From positions 43,569,152 through 43,633,151 of the forward strand of contig OX381720.1 of the NCBI GenBank assembly GCA_947462335.1: a stretch of 64,000 nt of DNA, written 5' to 3'. Shown piece after piece: positions 21,599 through 35,308 of the stretch. A model generated the notes under the pieces. It was not told where the DNA came from. It was given only the letters and a program-made list of their open reading frames with translations, and ran no database searches. The position numbers and the translations under genes were made by a program. Origin of the DNA: Harmothoe impar. Taxonomy: Eukaryota; Annelida; Polychaeta; Phyllodocida; Polynoidae. Position 1 is the first letter of the stretch; each line of letters opens with the position of its first letter.

Positions 21599-24500
21599 GG
21601 CCGTATGTACATACGCCTTCCTGGTCGGATGTATATGAACTTTTTTCAATATTTCTCTTTGCTCACCTATGGAGCAAGGTCTTAATCACATTTATCCCCA
21701 GTTTTAAGTAAACTGATAATCATATATATAGTAAGATCGATTTAGTGAGAACACTACAAAGCCAGTTATGGCTAGTGTATGGGAAGATGGAATTTACCTA
21801 ATATGAAGATATGTAGGAACCGTGGAGGGAGAGAAAAACAAGAGGTTTGGGTTTATTGAATATTGTGGTTTTGTGAATGCATCTGAGGTGGTCCCTACGA
21901 AGAGGAGAATTTTAAAGTGGAGGGCACCATTCCCGCTAGTGGGGTGGCACAATTTGGAATAGATATTATGAGACAGGACAGGGCATAACAAACAGAAACA
22001 AAATATTGAGGGGTCTTCCTAGTAGGGGAGAGGGCTGATGCCTATAGAGGGAGAATAATGTGTCATCCATAAAGGAATCAAGATCAGTGACATCCTGACT
22101 AACAACCATGTATCATTGATAGACACTAAAACACAGACTCAGAGTTCACACCAGTGCAGTGGCATCATTATTTTATACATGTTGTTTTGGATACCGAAGG
22201 AGTACAAATTACTAGGACAATGGCCATGTTCATGAATAAAACATGTATACATAATATTATCTACAATTTAGTGTCAAGGAAAGAACCAATGATTGATTCT
22301 TATGATGTGTATCTTAACTTGATACTGTAATGGCAGGACAACGTGCCAGTGATACCTACATCTGTACAAAATGTGTGGATATTACTGGCACCCCTCCCAC
22401 ACCATGTCGGGTCCCAAAAATGTTGTAACGGGTCATTGGCTGCCCTGAACTGATTTCCCTCACAAAACATCAAAACTACACTGCACCTGCTAGGATCCTA
22501 GTTATATCCCCCTCCCCCTGCCAGTAATACCCCACAGTACTCTAATGCATATCCCATAGTATGAGTCTGTGACTCCTTAGACTTTTGGCCCCCTGAGCAT
22601 ACTAAGAACTTATGGACACTTGTAGTACAAGAATTGACTGCATCCCGAACTGCTGAAGGTAGATAGTTACATGTCATTAAAGCTACTATGTCAGCTTATT
22701 TTAGGTGATTTTGCCATTTTAGGTTGATTACATGATCCATATAATTGCATGAATGTATGGCAAGTTGAAACGCTCTAATTCGTCTTTTAGTATATGAAAA
22801 CTACAATAGTACATTGTCACAAATGAATGTTGGCTCTCAGAAATCAAGACCTGTTCGGGTGCAATATAACACCATTGAATTTAGCCTGTAATCACAACAC
22901 AACAACCTGTACAGAACCACTACATTCACTCTATTCCTACCTGCAAATCACAATAAGGAAAACGTTGATATATAAACCATAAAGAAAAACTCAAGGAAAA
23001 TGGTCAATGAAAGCAATGGCAGTGTTGTTTCATAACTAAATTGTCGGGTGTTTTAATGATATTGCATCTTTAAGAAGCAATAAACAACTTTTAAACTTGA
23101 GAAACTTGAACTTATTAATACCACAATTGTCTATATATAGCTGTGAGCATTATACCTTATAATGATTTCCTTTCTGTTATCAATATAACCAACATTGAGT
23201 GTATATGTATCAAAGCTAGGTGTCCTGTCTGTAGTAGCATTTTCCCTGCTATCTTTACTATAGCCCTATACCTCTCCATGGATGTGGGGCTGCTCACTGA
23301 TATCCTCTGCATGGAGTAGACATGAGGTCTGTCACCTAAACACCAGTTAGTACCAAGCCGTGTAAGCACCCGCTTAGCACTAGAACTCCAGAACATAAGA
23401 GATGGTAACATATTATAAGGGGGAATAGCCATTATGCTCTAAATAGGTACCGCGCATAAGCGATTCATAGGGGCGAAATCGCCGATCCTCAGAGAAAAAA
23501 TGTCAATCTTTACAAGCCTCCAGAGACCAGGAAAAGTAATGTACAGAGATGTCAAACCCCTCAATAGAAAGATATGGATCTGCTAGTTTGAAATATCATT
23601 GGTGTTGAGTAGGTTGTACTTGCTATGCATGTGCAAATGGGTCTTTGTTGGGGCCACTTTGAGTCAAATTACAGGTTTTGTCACCTATTTTCCTGCAGCT
23701 GATTTGACTCTCTCTCATATAAACTGGATTTCCCATTGCGCCATACATTGCATATGCCATATAACAGCACCATTGATTAGGATACACATCGGGCTTCACT
23801 GTGATCTCCGGGAGGAACAAAAGTTTTCAATAGTTAGTACTTTTGTAGCATTTCATAGAAAATAATAGGTTAAAAAACATATTATCATTGGAAAAAAAAA
23901 GTTTGTCCCACCCCTCACACTGAAGTTTAAAATAGCTATTATTTACAACCATGTGAAGAGAGCTAAGCAATCCTATGGATAGTGCAGTGGCAAAATTGAA
24001 TCATAGTTATATTTCTATACAAATCCTATATAGCATACTGGTAATCTTAAAAAAGATTATATTAATTTCCATAAAAACATATTATGGTATTGATGTTGAC
24101 ATGTCATGGGTAGTATGTGTTTCAAATTACAAGAGGATTGGAGCACTAGTTAACGATCCATGGCATCATTTGTAGTGTAGCATTTCTGACAAGGGTACAT
24201 ATTAGTGATCTTGCCATTCTTAAACACATATGAGTCAATAAATACATAAAGGAAATGATCCGTGAAAAACTATTCATGCTCTATGTAACATGTAAATATA
24301 TTATATGCAATACCAAAGTCCTCAAGTATGTATTTCCTGAGATGGCTATGGGGTCAAAATGGCAGAATGGCCATTTTCAGTGGTAAGGGATTGGCAACTC
24401 TGCAATGTTAGAGGGTACAGTATTTCAAAACAGATGTGGCCAAACACATTCTGAAGATATTTGTACAATGTCCATTATATCGCTGATTGGGAAATATCTT

Positions 24501-24940
24501 TTTTCAATTGCGTATTGACATCAGAATGAATGTTTTATCCCTTTGAAATTGGCCCATTGGCTACTGAGAATCAAAAGTGCTAAATGACAAACTTTTATTT
24601 TTGGAAAATTCATATGAAATAAAGTATGGAATGGATCTTTACATAGTTACCACCATTCTTCATCATTCTTTTTCAGCTTCCTAACCAGTATAACAATTTT
24701 CTTTAGTGATGGGTTTCTTCAAACTATCCGTGTTACCAACTCTAAACCTTTAAAACCCTAAAGGTATTTGTAATTCTGTTTTTAATTGTACATGTGATTA
24801 TATTGCACACTTACATTAATCAAAAAGGAGGTATTAAACATAAGCTACACAACAAAATGAGATGAGATGATAATGACTGAGCGTGTGAGCGTACTCACAG
24901 ATGACTCAGGGTTAGGTAACAGAGTGTATGAAGATAAATA
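21599..24940. other. Non-coding 3.3 kb, nothing firmly recognised
   Basis: AT-rich DNA without a supportable gene. A minus-strand frame at 23157-23432 contains a GPCR-like MERYRAIV string but lacks transmembrane segments. No clear repeat family was identified. Confidence 0.45.
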
Positions 24941-24986
24941 ATTTGTGCTTCTGTGAAAAGCAATTTGTGCTTCTGTGAAAAGCAAT
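24941..24986. repeat. 22-bp tandem duplication
   Basis: ATTTGTGCTTCTGTGAAAAG plus CA is present twice in tandem. Minor local duplication. Confidence 0.85.
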
Positions 24987-25171
24987 TGTACATGGTCGAT
25001 TTGTTGTTACTTTTTCATTGGAAATGTATCTTTTTATGTTACCTATGGTATATGTATATCTTCATAAATTCTTATGGTTTTGTGATGGAAAACCTCCTTG
25101 GAGGTGTAGTATTTGCAGTAAAACCTCCGAGGGGGCATTTTACTCGCCCCCGGCAACTCTTCCAACACCCA

Positions 25172-25383
25172 TGTGCACTTTGGAGGGCCTCTGGTGTACT
25201 TTGGTGGACCTCTGGTGCACTTTGGTGGACCTCTGGTGCGCTTTGGTGGACCTCTGGTGCACTTTGGTGGACCTCTGGTGCACTTTGGTGGACCTCTATT
25301 GTGCTTTGGTGGACCGCTGGTGCACTTTGGTGGACCGCTGGTGCACTTTGGTGCACCTCTGGTGCACCTCTGGTGCACTTTTG
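25172..25383. repeat. Minisatellite F, satellite block of the 21-bp GTGCAC repeat
   Basis: Ten units built around CTGGTGCACTTTGGTGGACC, the same unit as the main array that begins at 26620. It ends abruptly at TTTTGATTGATTGATTG. Translations in six frames give heptapeptide repeats such as LVHFGGP and are not genes. Confidence 0.95.
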
Positions 25384-26619
25384 ATTGATTGATTGATTGA
25401 TTTGTTTAATTTATCAGGCTCCACATAAAGACACCCATCCCAAGACCAGATTTTTTCAGATAGAATTCAAATGGGATATTTGGATTTAGGGGATGGTCTA
25501 ACCTTTTAGAAACCGAAAGAATTTTGTAAATATTCAAACTAGAAGTACACCTATGACAAGATGAACAATATTGAATAACCAGAAAGTAAGATACCCAAAT
25601 CGCCCTAAGTGTTCAGATTAGGGAGATAAAGCCCTATTTGAAATTATATACAGTTTATTTTAGTGTATATGTTGCCATTGAAACTTACATTTAGGCCAGA
25701 ATGCATCAAAATAGACCTTAACTTTTGGTACCATCTTTTTCAGCATGAAAAATTGGACAAAACCATTTTTCACCCCAAAAAAATATTGTTTGACTTTTTA
25801 TCTAGATTTTTGCCTTAAATATTGCTCAAATCATATTGAAAAAAGTTAAAGATCATCGAAGTTGAGATGCCCAGCATTTCTGAAATATTGGATGTATGTA
25901 CACACCGATTAAGATATGCAGAGACAATATGCCATAGATTACTGTCAGAAAAAAATGTGGAATTCTACCAACTTTTAGGCAAACCATAGAGGGTCGAAAA
26001 TCGGCGGGTAACTCACATAAATGCGTGTACGGTCCTGTACAGTAAACTCGCAATAATGCGTGTACGGTAAAGGAAGGGTTAACGTCCAGACGTAGATCAA
26101 GTACCTCACGGGACATCTCAAGTTGGCAAGGAGTCATCCAGAAATAGTGGTAGTCTGCCTTGCAGTAGTAGGACAGATATTTATATGCTGCTTGCCCAAT
26201 ACAGCAGTGACCGCATCTATGGATGATCGAATCTATGAAATGAATGACCGCATCTATGAGGTGAGGGAGAAAACCGCTACCGGGGCACGTCCCATACTCT
26301 TTTCGAAGGATAGCAAGTGTTCTTTTATTTGCCTGGTCCTACATACCTGGGCTAGTACCATAGTAGGCAGGGCCAGACAAACCACGGCCTTTGATATCTC
26401 AGACGTGGTTCACTGAGGAGGAATCCCATGCCAGACCACCAGCAAGAAGGCCCGGGCCCGCGCATATGGGCAGCGGTTGTGACTGCTTACGTGACTGCAC
26501 GAGACCCCTCAAGTTTTGTCGCCTTTTACAAATCCGGTATGCCCATTGGTATTGTGGAAGGCTCCTGATGAAGTTATTCTACTCCTTCATGCCCCCATCA
26601 TGAAGGTCCACACTAACAC
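25384..26619. other. 1.24-kb island between two blocks of the same minisatellite
   Basis: Starts with (TGAT)n, which is common at LINE/SINE 3' ends read in reverse, and otherwise shows no recognisable gene. Weak internal repeats are present: GTGTACGGT twice near 26020-26070 and CGCATCTATG twice near 26211-26258. The flanking array units are of one family, so the island either inserted into an existing array or separates two expansions. Confidence 0.5.
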
Positions 26620-29600
26620 TCTGGTGCACTTTGGTGGACCTCTGGTGCACTTTGGTGGAGTTCTGGTGCACTTTGGTGCACCACTGGTGCACTTTGGTGG
26701 AGTTCTGGTGCACTTTGGTGGACCTTTGGTGCACTTTGGTGGACCTCTGGTGCACCTGTGGTGCACTTTGGTGGACCTCTGGTGCACTTTGGTGCACCCC
26801 TGGTGCACTTTGGTGGACCTCTGGTGCACTTTGGTGGACATCTGGTGCACCTCTGGTGCACTTTGGTGGACCTCTGGTGCACTTTGGTGGACCTGTGTTG
26901 CACTTTGGTGGACCTCTGGTGCACTTTATTGCACCCCTGGTGCACTTTGGTGACCCTCTGGTGCACTTTGGTGACCCTCTGGTGCACTTTATCACACCCC
27001 TGGTGCACTTTGGTGCACCCCTGGTGCACTTTGGTGGGCCTCTGGTGCACTTTGGTGCACTTTGGTGGACCTCTGGTGCACTTTGGTGGACCTCTGGTGC
27101 ACTTTGGTGCACCCGTGGTGCACTGTAGTGCACCCCTGGTGCATTTTGGTGCACCTTTGGGGACCCTCTGGTGCACTTTGGTGGGCATCTGGTGCACTTT
27201 GGTACACCTCTGGTGCACTTTGGTGGACCTCTGGTGCACTTTATTGCACCCCTGGTGCACTTTGGTGGGCCTCTGGTGCACTTTGGTGGACCTCTGGTGC
27301 ACCAAAGTGCACCAGAGGACCCCTGGTGCACTGTAGTGCACCCCTGGTGCATTTTGGGGACCCTCTGGTGCACTTTGGTAGGCCTCTGGTGCACTTTGGT
27401 AGACCTCCGGTGCACTTTGGTAGACCTCTGGTGCACTGTAGTGCACCGCTGGTGCACTTTGGTTGACCTCTGGTGCACTTTGGTACACCCCTGGTGCACT
27501 TTGGTGCACCCCTGGTGCACTTTGGTACACCCCTGGTGCACTTTGGTGCACCTCTGGTGCACTTTGGTGCATCCCTGGTGCACTTTGCTGCACCTCTGGT
27601 GTACTTTGGTGGACCTCTGGTACACTTTGGTGGACCTCTGGTGCACTTTGGTGGAGTTCTGGTGCACTTTGGTGCACCACTGGTGCACTTTGGTGACCCT
27701 CTGGTGCACTTAACCACATCCCTGGTGCACTTTGGTGCACCCCTGGTGCACTTTGGTGACCCTCTGGTGCACTTTGGTGCACTTTGGTGCACGTCTGGTG
27801 TACTTTGGTGGACCTCTGGTACACTTTGGTGGACCTCTGGTGCACCTTGGTGGAGTTCTGGTGCACTTTGGTGGACCTCTGGTGCACCTGTGGTGCACTT
27901 AAGTGGACCTCTGGTGCACTTTGGTGCACCCCTGGTGCACTTTGGTGGACCTCTGGTGCACTTTGGTGGACATCTGGTGCACCTCTGGTGCACTTTGGTG
28001 GACCTCTGGTGCACTTTGGTGGACCTGTGTTGCACTTTGATGGACCTCTGGTGCACTTTATTGCACCCCTGGTGCACTTTGGTGACCCTCTGGTGCACTT
28101 TGGTGACCCTCTGGTGCACTTTATCACACCCCTGGTGCACTTTGGTGCACCCCTGGTGCACTTTGGTGGGCCTCTGGTGCACTTTGGTGCACTTTGGTGG
28201 ACCTCTGGTGCACTTTGGTGGACCTCTGGTGCACTTTGGTGCACCTCTGGTGCACTGTAGTGCACCCCTGGTGCATTTTGGTGCACCTTTGGGGACCCTC
28301 TGGTGCACTTTGGTGGGCATCTGGTGCACTTTGGTACACCTCTGGTGCACTTTGGTGGACCTCTGGTGCACTTTATTGCACCCCTGGTGCACTTTGGTGG
28401 GCCTCTGGTGCACTTTGGTGGACCTCTGGTGCACCAAAGTGCACCAGAGGACCCCTGGTGCACTGTAGTGCACCCCTGGTGCATTTTGGGGACCCTCTGG
28501 TGCACTTTGGTAGGCCTCTGGTGCACTTTGGTAGACCTCCGGTGCACTTTGGTAGACCTCTGGTGCACTGTAGTGCACCGCTGGTGCACTTTGGTTGACC
28601 TCTGGTGCACTTTGGTGCACCCCTGGTGCACTTTGGTACACCCCTGGTGCACTTTGGTGCACCTCTGGTGCACTTTGGTGCATCCCTGGTGCACTTTGCT
28701 GCACCTCTGGTGTACTTTGGTGGACCTCTGGTACACTTTGGTGGACCTCTGGTGCACTTTGGTGGAGTTCTGGTGCACTTTGGTGCACCACTGGTGCACT
28801 TTGGTGACCCTCTGGTGCACTTAACCACATCCCTGGTGCACTTTGGTGCACCCCTGGTGCACTTTGGTGACCCTCTGGTGCACTTTGGTGCACTTTGGTG
28901 CACGTCTGGTGTACTTCGGTGGACCTCTGGTACACTTTGGTGGACCTCTGGTGCACCTTGGTGGAGTTCTGGTGCACTTTGGTGGACCTCTGGTGCACTT
29001 TGATGGAGATCTGGTGCACTTTGATGGAGATCTGGTGCACTTTGGTGGACCTCTGGTGCACTTTGGTGGACCTCTGGTGCACTTTGGTGGACCTCTGGTG
29101 CACTTTGGTGGACCTCTGGTGCACTTTATAACACCCCTGGTGCACTTTGGTGCACCCCTGGTGCACTTTAGTGGGCCTGTGGTGCACTTTGGTGGGCCTC
29201 TGGTGCACTTTGGTGCACTTTGGTGCACCCCTGGTGCACTTTGGTGGACCTCTGGTGCACCAAAGTGCACCAGAGGACCCCTGGTGCACTGTAGTGCACC
29301 CCTGGTGCATTTTGGGGACCCTCTGGTGCACTTTGGTGACCCTCTGGTGCACTTTGGTGACCCTCTGGTGCACTTTATCACACCCCTGGTGCACTTTGGT
29401 GCACCCCTGGTGCACTTTGGTGGGCCTCTGGTGCACTTTGGTGCACTTTGGTGCACCCCTGGTGCACTTTGGTGGACCTCTGGTGCACCAAAGTGCACCA
29501 GAGGACCCCTGGTGCACTGTAGTGCACCCCTAGTGCATTTTGGGGACCCTCTGGTGCACTTTGGTAGGCCTCTGGTGGCTTTTGGTAGACCTCCGGTGCA

Positions 29601-32600
29601 CTTTGGTAGACCTCTGGTGCACTTTATTGCACCACTGGTGCACTCTGGTGCACTTTGGTTGACCTCTGGTGCACTTTATTGCACCACTGGTGCACTTTGG
29701 TGCACCCCTGGTGCACTTTGGTGCACCCCTGGTGCACTTTAATGCACCTCTGGTGCACTTTGGTGCACCCCTGGTGCACTTTGGTGCACTTCTGGTGTAC
29801 TTTGGTGGACCTCTGGTACACTTTGGTGGACCTCTGGTACACTTTGGTGGACCTCTGGTGCACTTTGGTGGAGTTCTGGTGCACTTTGGTGCACCACTGG
29901 TGCACTTTGGTGACCCTCTGGTGCACTTAACCACATCCCTGGTGCACTTTGGTGCACCCCTGGTGCACTTTGGTGACCCTCTGGTGCACTTTGGTGCACT
30001 TTGGTGCACGTCTGGTGTACTTTGGTGGACCTCTGGTACACTTTGGTGGACCTCTGGTGCACCTTGGTGGAGTTCTGGTGCACTTTGGTGGACCTCTGGT
30101 GCACCTGTGGTGCACTTTGGTGGACCTCTGGTGCACTTTGATGGAGATCTGGTGCACTTTGATGGAGATCTGGTGCACTTTGGTGGACCTCTGGTGCACT
30201 TTAGTGGGCCTGTGGTGCACTTTGGTGGGCCTCTGGTGCACTTTGGTGGACCTCTGGTGTACTTTGGTGCACTGTAGTGCACCCCTGGTGCACTTTGGTG
30301 GACCTCTGGTGCACTTTATTGCACCCCTGGTGCACTTTGGTGGACCTCTGGTGCACTTTGGTGCACTGTAGTGCACCCCTGGTGCACCCCTGGTGCACTT
30401 TGGTGGGCCTCTGCAGCACTTTGGTACGCCTCTAGTGCACTTTGGTACGCCTCTGGTGCACTTTAGTGGACCTCTGGTGCACTTTGGTGGACCTCTGGTG
30501 CACTTTGGTGGACCTCTGGTGAACTTTGGTGGACCTCTGGTGCACTATTGTGCACCCCTGGTGCACTTTGGTGCACCCCTGGTGCATTTTTGGGACCCTC
30601 TGGTGCACTTTGGTTGGCCTCTGGTGCACTTTGATAGACCTCCGGTGCACTTTGGTGGACCTCTGGTGCACTTTGGTGGACCTCTGGTGCGCTTTGGTGG
30701 ACCTCTGGTGCACTTGGGAGGACATCTGGTGCACTTTGGTGGACCTCTTGTGCACTTTGGTGGACCTCTGGTGCACTTTGGTGGGCCTCTGGTGCGCTTT
30801 GGTGGACCTCTGGTGCGCTTTGGTGGACCTCTGGTGCACTTTGCTGCACCTCTGGTGCACTTTGGTGCACCCCTGGTGCACTTTGGTGCACCTCTGGTGC
30901 ACTTTGGTGGACTTATGGTGCATTTTGGTGGAGTTCTGGTGCACTTTGGTGGAGTTCTGGTGCACTCTGGTGCACCTCTAGTGCACCTTGGTGGACCTCT
31001 GGTGCACTTTGGAGGACATCTGGTGCACTTTGGTGGACCTCTGGTGCACTTTGGTGGACCTCTGGTGCGCTTTGGTGGACCTCTGGTGCGCTTTGGTGCA
31101 CTTTGGTGCACGTCTGGTGTACTTTGGTGGACCTCTGGTACACTTTGGTGGACCTCTGGTGCACCTTGGTGGAGTTCTGGTGCACTTTGGTGGACCTCTG
31201 GTGCACCTGTGGTGCACTTTGGTGGACCTCTGGTGCACTTTGATGGAGATCTGGTGCACTTTGATGGAGATCTGGTGCACTTTGGTGGACCTCTGGTGCA
31301 CTTTAGTGGGCCTGTGGTGCACTTTGGTGGGCCTCTGGTGCACTTTGGTGGACCTCTGGTGTACTTTGGTGCACTGTAGTGCACCCCTGGTGCACTTTGG
31401 TGGACCTCTGGTGCACTTTATTGCACCCCTGGTGCACTTTGGTGGACCTCTGGTGCACTTTGGTGCACTGTAGTGCACCCCTGGTGCACCCCTGGTGCAC
31501 TTTGGTGGGCCTCTGCAGCACTTTGGTACGCCTCTAGTGCACTTTGGTACGCCTCTGGTGCACTTTAGTGGACCTCTGGTGCACTTTGGTGGACCTCTGG
31601 TGCACTTTGGTGGACCTCTGGTGAACTTTGGTGGACCTCTGGTGCACTATTGTGCACCCCTGGTGCACTTTGGTGCACCCCTGGTGCATTTTTGGGACCC
31701 TCTGGTGCACTTTGGTTGGCCTCTGGTGCACTTTGATAGACCTCCGGTGCACTTTGGTAGACCTCTGGTGCACTGTAGTGCACCGCTGGTGCACTTTGGT
31801 TGACCTCTGGTGCACTTTATTGCACCCCTGGTGCACTTTGGTGCACCCCTGGTGCACTTTGGTGCACCCCTGGTGCACTTTGCTGCACCTCTGGTGTACT
31901 TTGGTGGACCTCTGGTACACTTTGGTGGACCTCTGGTGCACTTTGTTGGACCTCTGGTGCACTTTGGTGCACCACTGGTGCACTTTGGTTGACCTCTGGT
32001 GCACTTTATTGCACCCCTGGTGCACTTTGGTGCACCCCTGGTGCACTTTGGTGCACCCCTGGTGCACTTTGCTGCACCTCTGGTGTACTTTGGTGGACCT
32101 CTGGTACACTTTAGTGGACCTCTGGTGCACTTTGTTGGACCTCTGGTGCACTTTGGTGCACCACTGGTGCACTTTGGTTACCCTCTGGTGCACTTAACCA
32201 CATCCCTGGTGCACTTTGGTGCACCCCTGGTGCACTTTGGTGACCCTCTGGTGCACTTTGGTGCACTTTGGTGCACTTTGGTGCACGTCTGGTGTACTTT
32301 GGTGGACCTCTGGTACACTTTGGTGGACCTCTGGTGCACCTTGGTGGAGTTCTGGTGCACTTTGGTGGACCTCTGGTGCACCTGTGGTGCACTTTGGTGG
32401 ACCTCTGGTGCACTTTGATGGAGATCCGGTGCACTTTGATGGAGATCTGGTGCACTTTGGTGGACCTCTGGTGCACTTTAAAACACCCCTGGTGCACTTT
32501 GGTGCACCCCTGGTGCACTTTAGTGGGCCTGTGGTGCACTTTGGTGGGCCTCTGGTGCACTTTGGTGGACCTCTGGTGGACTTTGGTGCACTGTAGTGCA

Positions 32601-35240
32601 CCCCTGGTGCACTTTGGTGGACCTCTGGTGCACTTTATTGCACCCCTGGTGCGATTTGGTGGACCTCTGGTGCACTTTGGTGCACTGTAGTGCACCCCTG
32701 GTGCACTTTGGTGGGCCTCTGGTGCACTTTGGTACGCCTCTGGTGCACTTTAGTGGACCTCTGGTGCACTTTGGTGGACCTCTGGTGCACTTTGGTGGAC
32801 CTCTGGTGAACTTTGGTGGACCTCTGGTGCACTATAGTGCACCCCTGGTGCACTTTGGTGCACCCCTGGTGCATTTTGGGGACCCTCTGGTGCACTTTGG
32901 TTGGCCTCTGGTGCACTTTGGTACACCTCTGGTGCACTTTGGTGGACCTCTGGTGCACTGTAGTGCACCGCTGGTGCACTTTGGTTGACCTCTGGTGCAC
33001 TTTATTGCACCCCTGGTGCACTTTGGTGACCCTCTGGTGCACTTTACCACACCCCTGGTGCACTTTGGTGCACCCCTGGTGCACTTTGGTGCACCCCTGG
33101 TGCACTTTGGTGCACCCCTGGTGCACTTTGGTGCACCCCTGGTGCACTTTGGTGCACCCCTGGTGCACAAGTGCACCCCTGGTGCACTTTGGTGACCCTC
33201 TGGTGCACTTTGGTGCAACCCTGGTGCACTTTGGTGCACCTCTGGTGTACTTTGATGGACCTCTGGTACACTTTGGTGGACCTCTGGTGCACTTTGGGGA
33301 CCCTCTGGTGCACTTTGTTGGACCTCTGGTGCACTTTGGTGCACCTCTGGTGCACTTTGGTGCACCCCTGGTGCATTTTGGGGACCCTCTGGTGCACTTT
33401 GGTTGGCCTCTGGTGCACTTTGGTACACCTCTGGTGCACTTTGGTGGACCTCTGGTGCACTGTAGTGCACCGCTGGTGCACTTTGGTTGACCTCTGGTGC
33501 ACTTTATTGCACCCCTGGTGCACTTTGGTGACCCTCTGGTGCACTTTACCACACCCCTGGTGCACTTTGGTGCACCCCTGGTGCACTTTGGTTGACCTCT
33601 GGTGCACTGTAGTGCACCGCTGGTGCACTTTGGTTGACCTCTGGTGCACTTTATTGCACCCCTGGTGCACTTTGGTGACCCTCTGGTGCACTTTACCACA
33701 CCCCTGGTGCACTTTGGTGCACCCCTGGTGCACTTTGGTGCACCCCTGGTGCACTTTGGTGCACCCCTGGTGCACTTTGGTGCACCCCTGGTGCACTTTG
33801 GTGCACCCCTGGTGCACAAGTGCACCCCTGGTGCACTTTGGTGACCCTCTGGTGCACTTTGGTGCAACCCTGGTGCACTTTGGTGCACCTCTGGTGTACT
33901 TTGATGGACCTCTGGTACACTTTGGTGGACCTCTGGTGCACTTTGGGGACCCTCTGGTGCACTTTGTTGGACCTCTGGTGCACTTTGGTGCACCTCTGGT
34001 GCACTTTGGTGCACCCCTGGTGCATTTTGGGGACCCTCTGGTGCACTTTGGTGGGCCTCTGGTGCACTTTGGTACACCTCTGGTGCACTTTGGTGGACCT
34101 CTGGTGCACTGTAGTGCACCGCTGGTGCACTTTGGTTGACCTCTGGTGCACTTTATTGCACCCCTGGTGCACTTTGGTGCACCCCTGGTGCACTTTGGTG
34201 ACCCTCCCGTGCACTTTGGTGCACCCCTGGTGCACTTTGTTGGGCCTCTGGTGCACTTTGGTGCACCTCTTGTGTACTTTGGTGGACCTCTGGTACACTT
34301 TGTGGACCTCTGGTGCACTTTGGGGACCATCTAGTGCACTTTGGTGGACCTCTGGTGTACTTTGGTGCACTTCTGGTGCACTTTGGTTGACCTCTGGTGC
34401 ACTTTGGTGGACCTCTGGTGCACTTTGGTGGACCTCTTGTGCACTGTAGTGCACCCCTGGTGCACCCCTCGTGCACTTTGGGGACCCTCTGGTGCACTTC
34501 GGTGGGCCTCTGGTGCACTTTGGTACACTCCTGGTGCACTTTGGTGGACCTCTGGCACGCTTTGGTAGACCTCTGGTGCACTTTGGTGGAGTTCTGGTGC
34601 ACTTTGGTGCACCTCCGGTGCACTTTGGTGCACCCCTGGTGCACTTTGGTGGAGTTCTGGTGCACTTTGGTGCACCTCTTGTGTACTTTGGTGGACCTCT
34701 GGTACACTTTGGTGGACCTCTGGTGCACTTTGGGGACCCTCTAGTGCACTTTGGTGGACCTCTGGTGTACTTTGGTGCACTTCTGGTGCACTTTGGTTGA
34801 CCTCTGGTGCACTTTGGTGGACCTCTGGTGCACTTTGGTGGACCTCTTGTGCACTGTAGTGCACCCCTGGTGCACCCCTCGTGCACTTTGGGGACCCTCT
34901 GGTGCACTTCGGTGGGCCTCTGGTGCACTTTGGTACACTCCTGGTGCACTTTGGTGGACCTCTGGCACGCTTTGGTAGACCTCTGGTGCACTTTGGTGGA
35001 GTTCTGGTGCACTTTGGTGCACCTCTGGTGCACTTTGGTGCGCCTCTGGTGCCATTTGGTGCACCTCTGGTGCACTTGAGTGGACCTCTGGTGCGCTTTG
35101 GTGGACCTTTGGTGCACTTTGGTGGAGTTCTGGTGCACTTTGGTGGACCTCTGGTGCACTTTGGTGGACCTCTGGTGCACTTTGGTGGACCTCTGGTGCA
35201 CTTTGGTGGATCTCTGGTGCACATGTGGTGCACTTTGGTG
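26620..35240. repeat. Giant 21-bp GTGCAC minisatellite with higher-order structure
   Basis: About 8.6 kb, roughly 400 units, built around CTGGTGCACTTTGG followed by variable heptamers (TGGACCT, TGCACCC, TGACCCT, TGGGCCT, TGGAGTT, TACACCT). The unit has no stop codon in any of six frames and a length divisible by three, which explains open frames of several hundred codons (up to 758) on both strands; none is a credible gene. Long segments repeat at larger spacing, about 1.11 kb (26.6-30 kb), 1.10 kb (30.3-31.5 kb), 0.65 kb (32.8-34.1 kb) and 0.41 kb (34.3-35.0 kb), showing recent block duplications. Each unit carries the palindrome GTGCAC. Confidence 0.97.
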
Positions 35241-35308
35241 TCACCCCTGGCGACATTTCTCTTACCCCTGGCGCCTTTCTCCTTACCCCTGGCGACATTT
35301 CTGTCACC
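35241..35308. repeat. Diverged edge of the giant minisatellite
   Basis: Three units of the form TACCCCTGGCGACATTTCTC keep the 21-bp spacing and the CCCCTGG core but have lost the GTGCAC palindrome. This looks like the old, unhomogenised margin of the array. Confidence 0.65.

Noticed and set aside
23157..23432. Minus-strand frame with NWCLGD and SMERYRAIV resembling a GPCR TM3 region
   Set aside because: No hydrophobic helices flank it, the Cys spacing is wrong and nothing GPCR-like follows. Chance or a very old relic.
26613..29517. Minus-strand ORFs of 735 and 758 codons and many plus-strand ORFs of 100-330 codons
   Set aside because: They are translations of the 21-bp minisatellite, whose unit lacks stops in every frame and is a multiple of three. 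No start context, domain or composition supports a protein.
25172..35240. CRISPR-like array of short repeats
   Set aside because: Units are contiguous with no unique spacers, vary gradually, and sit in a eukaryotic genome.
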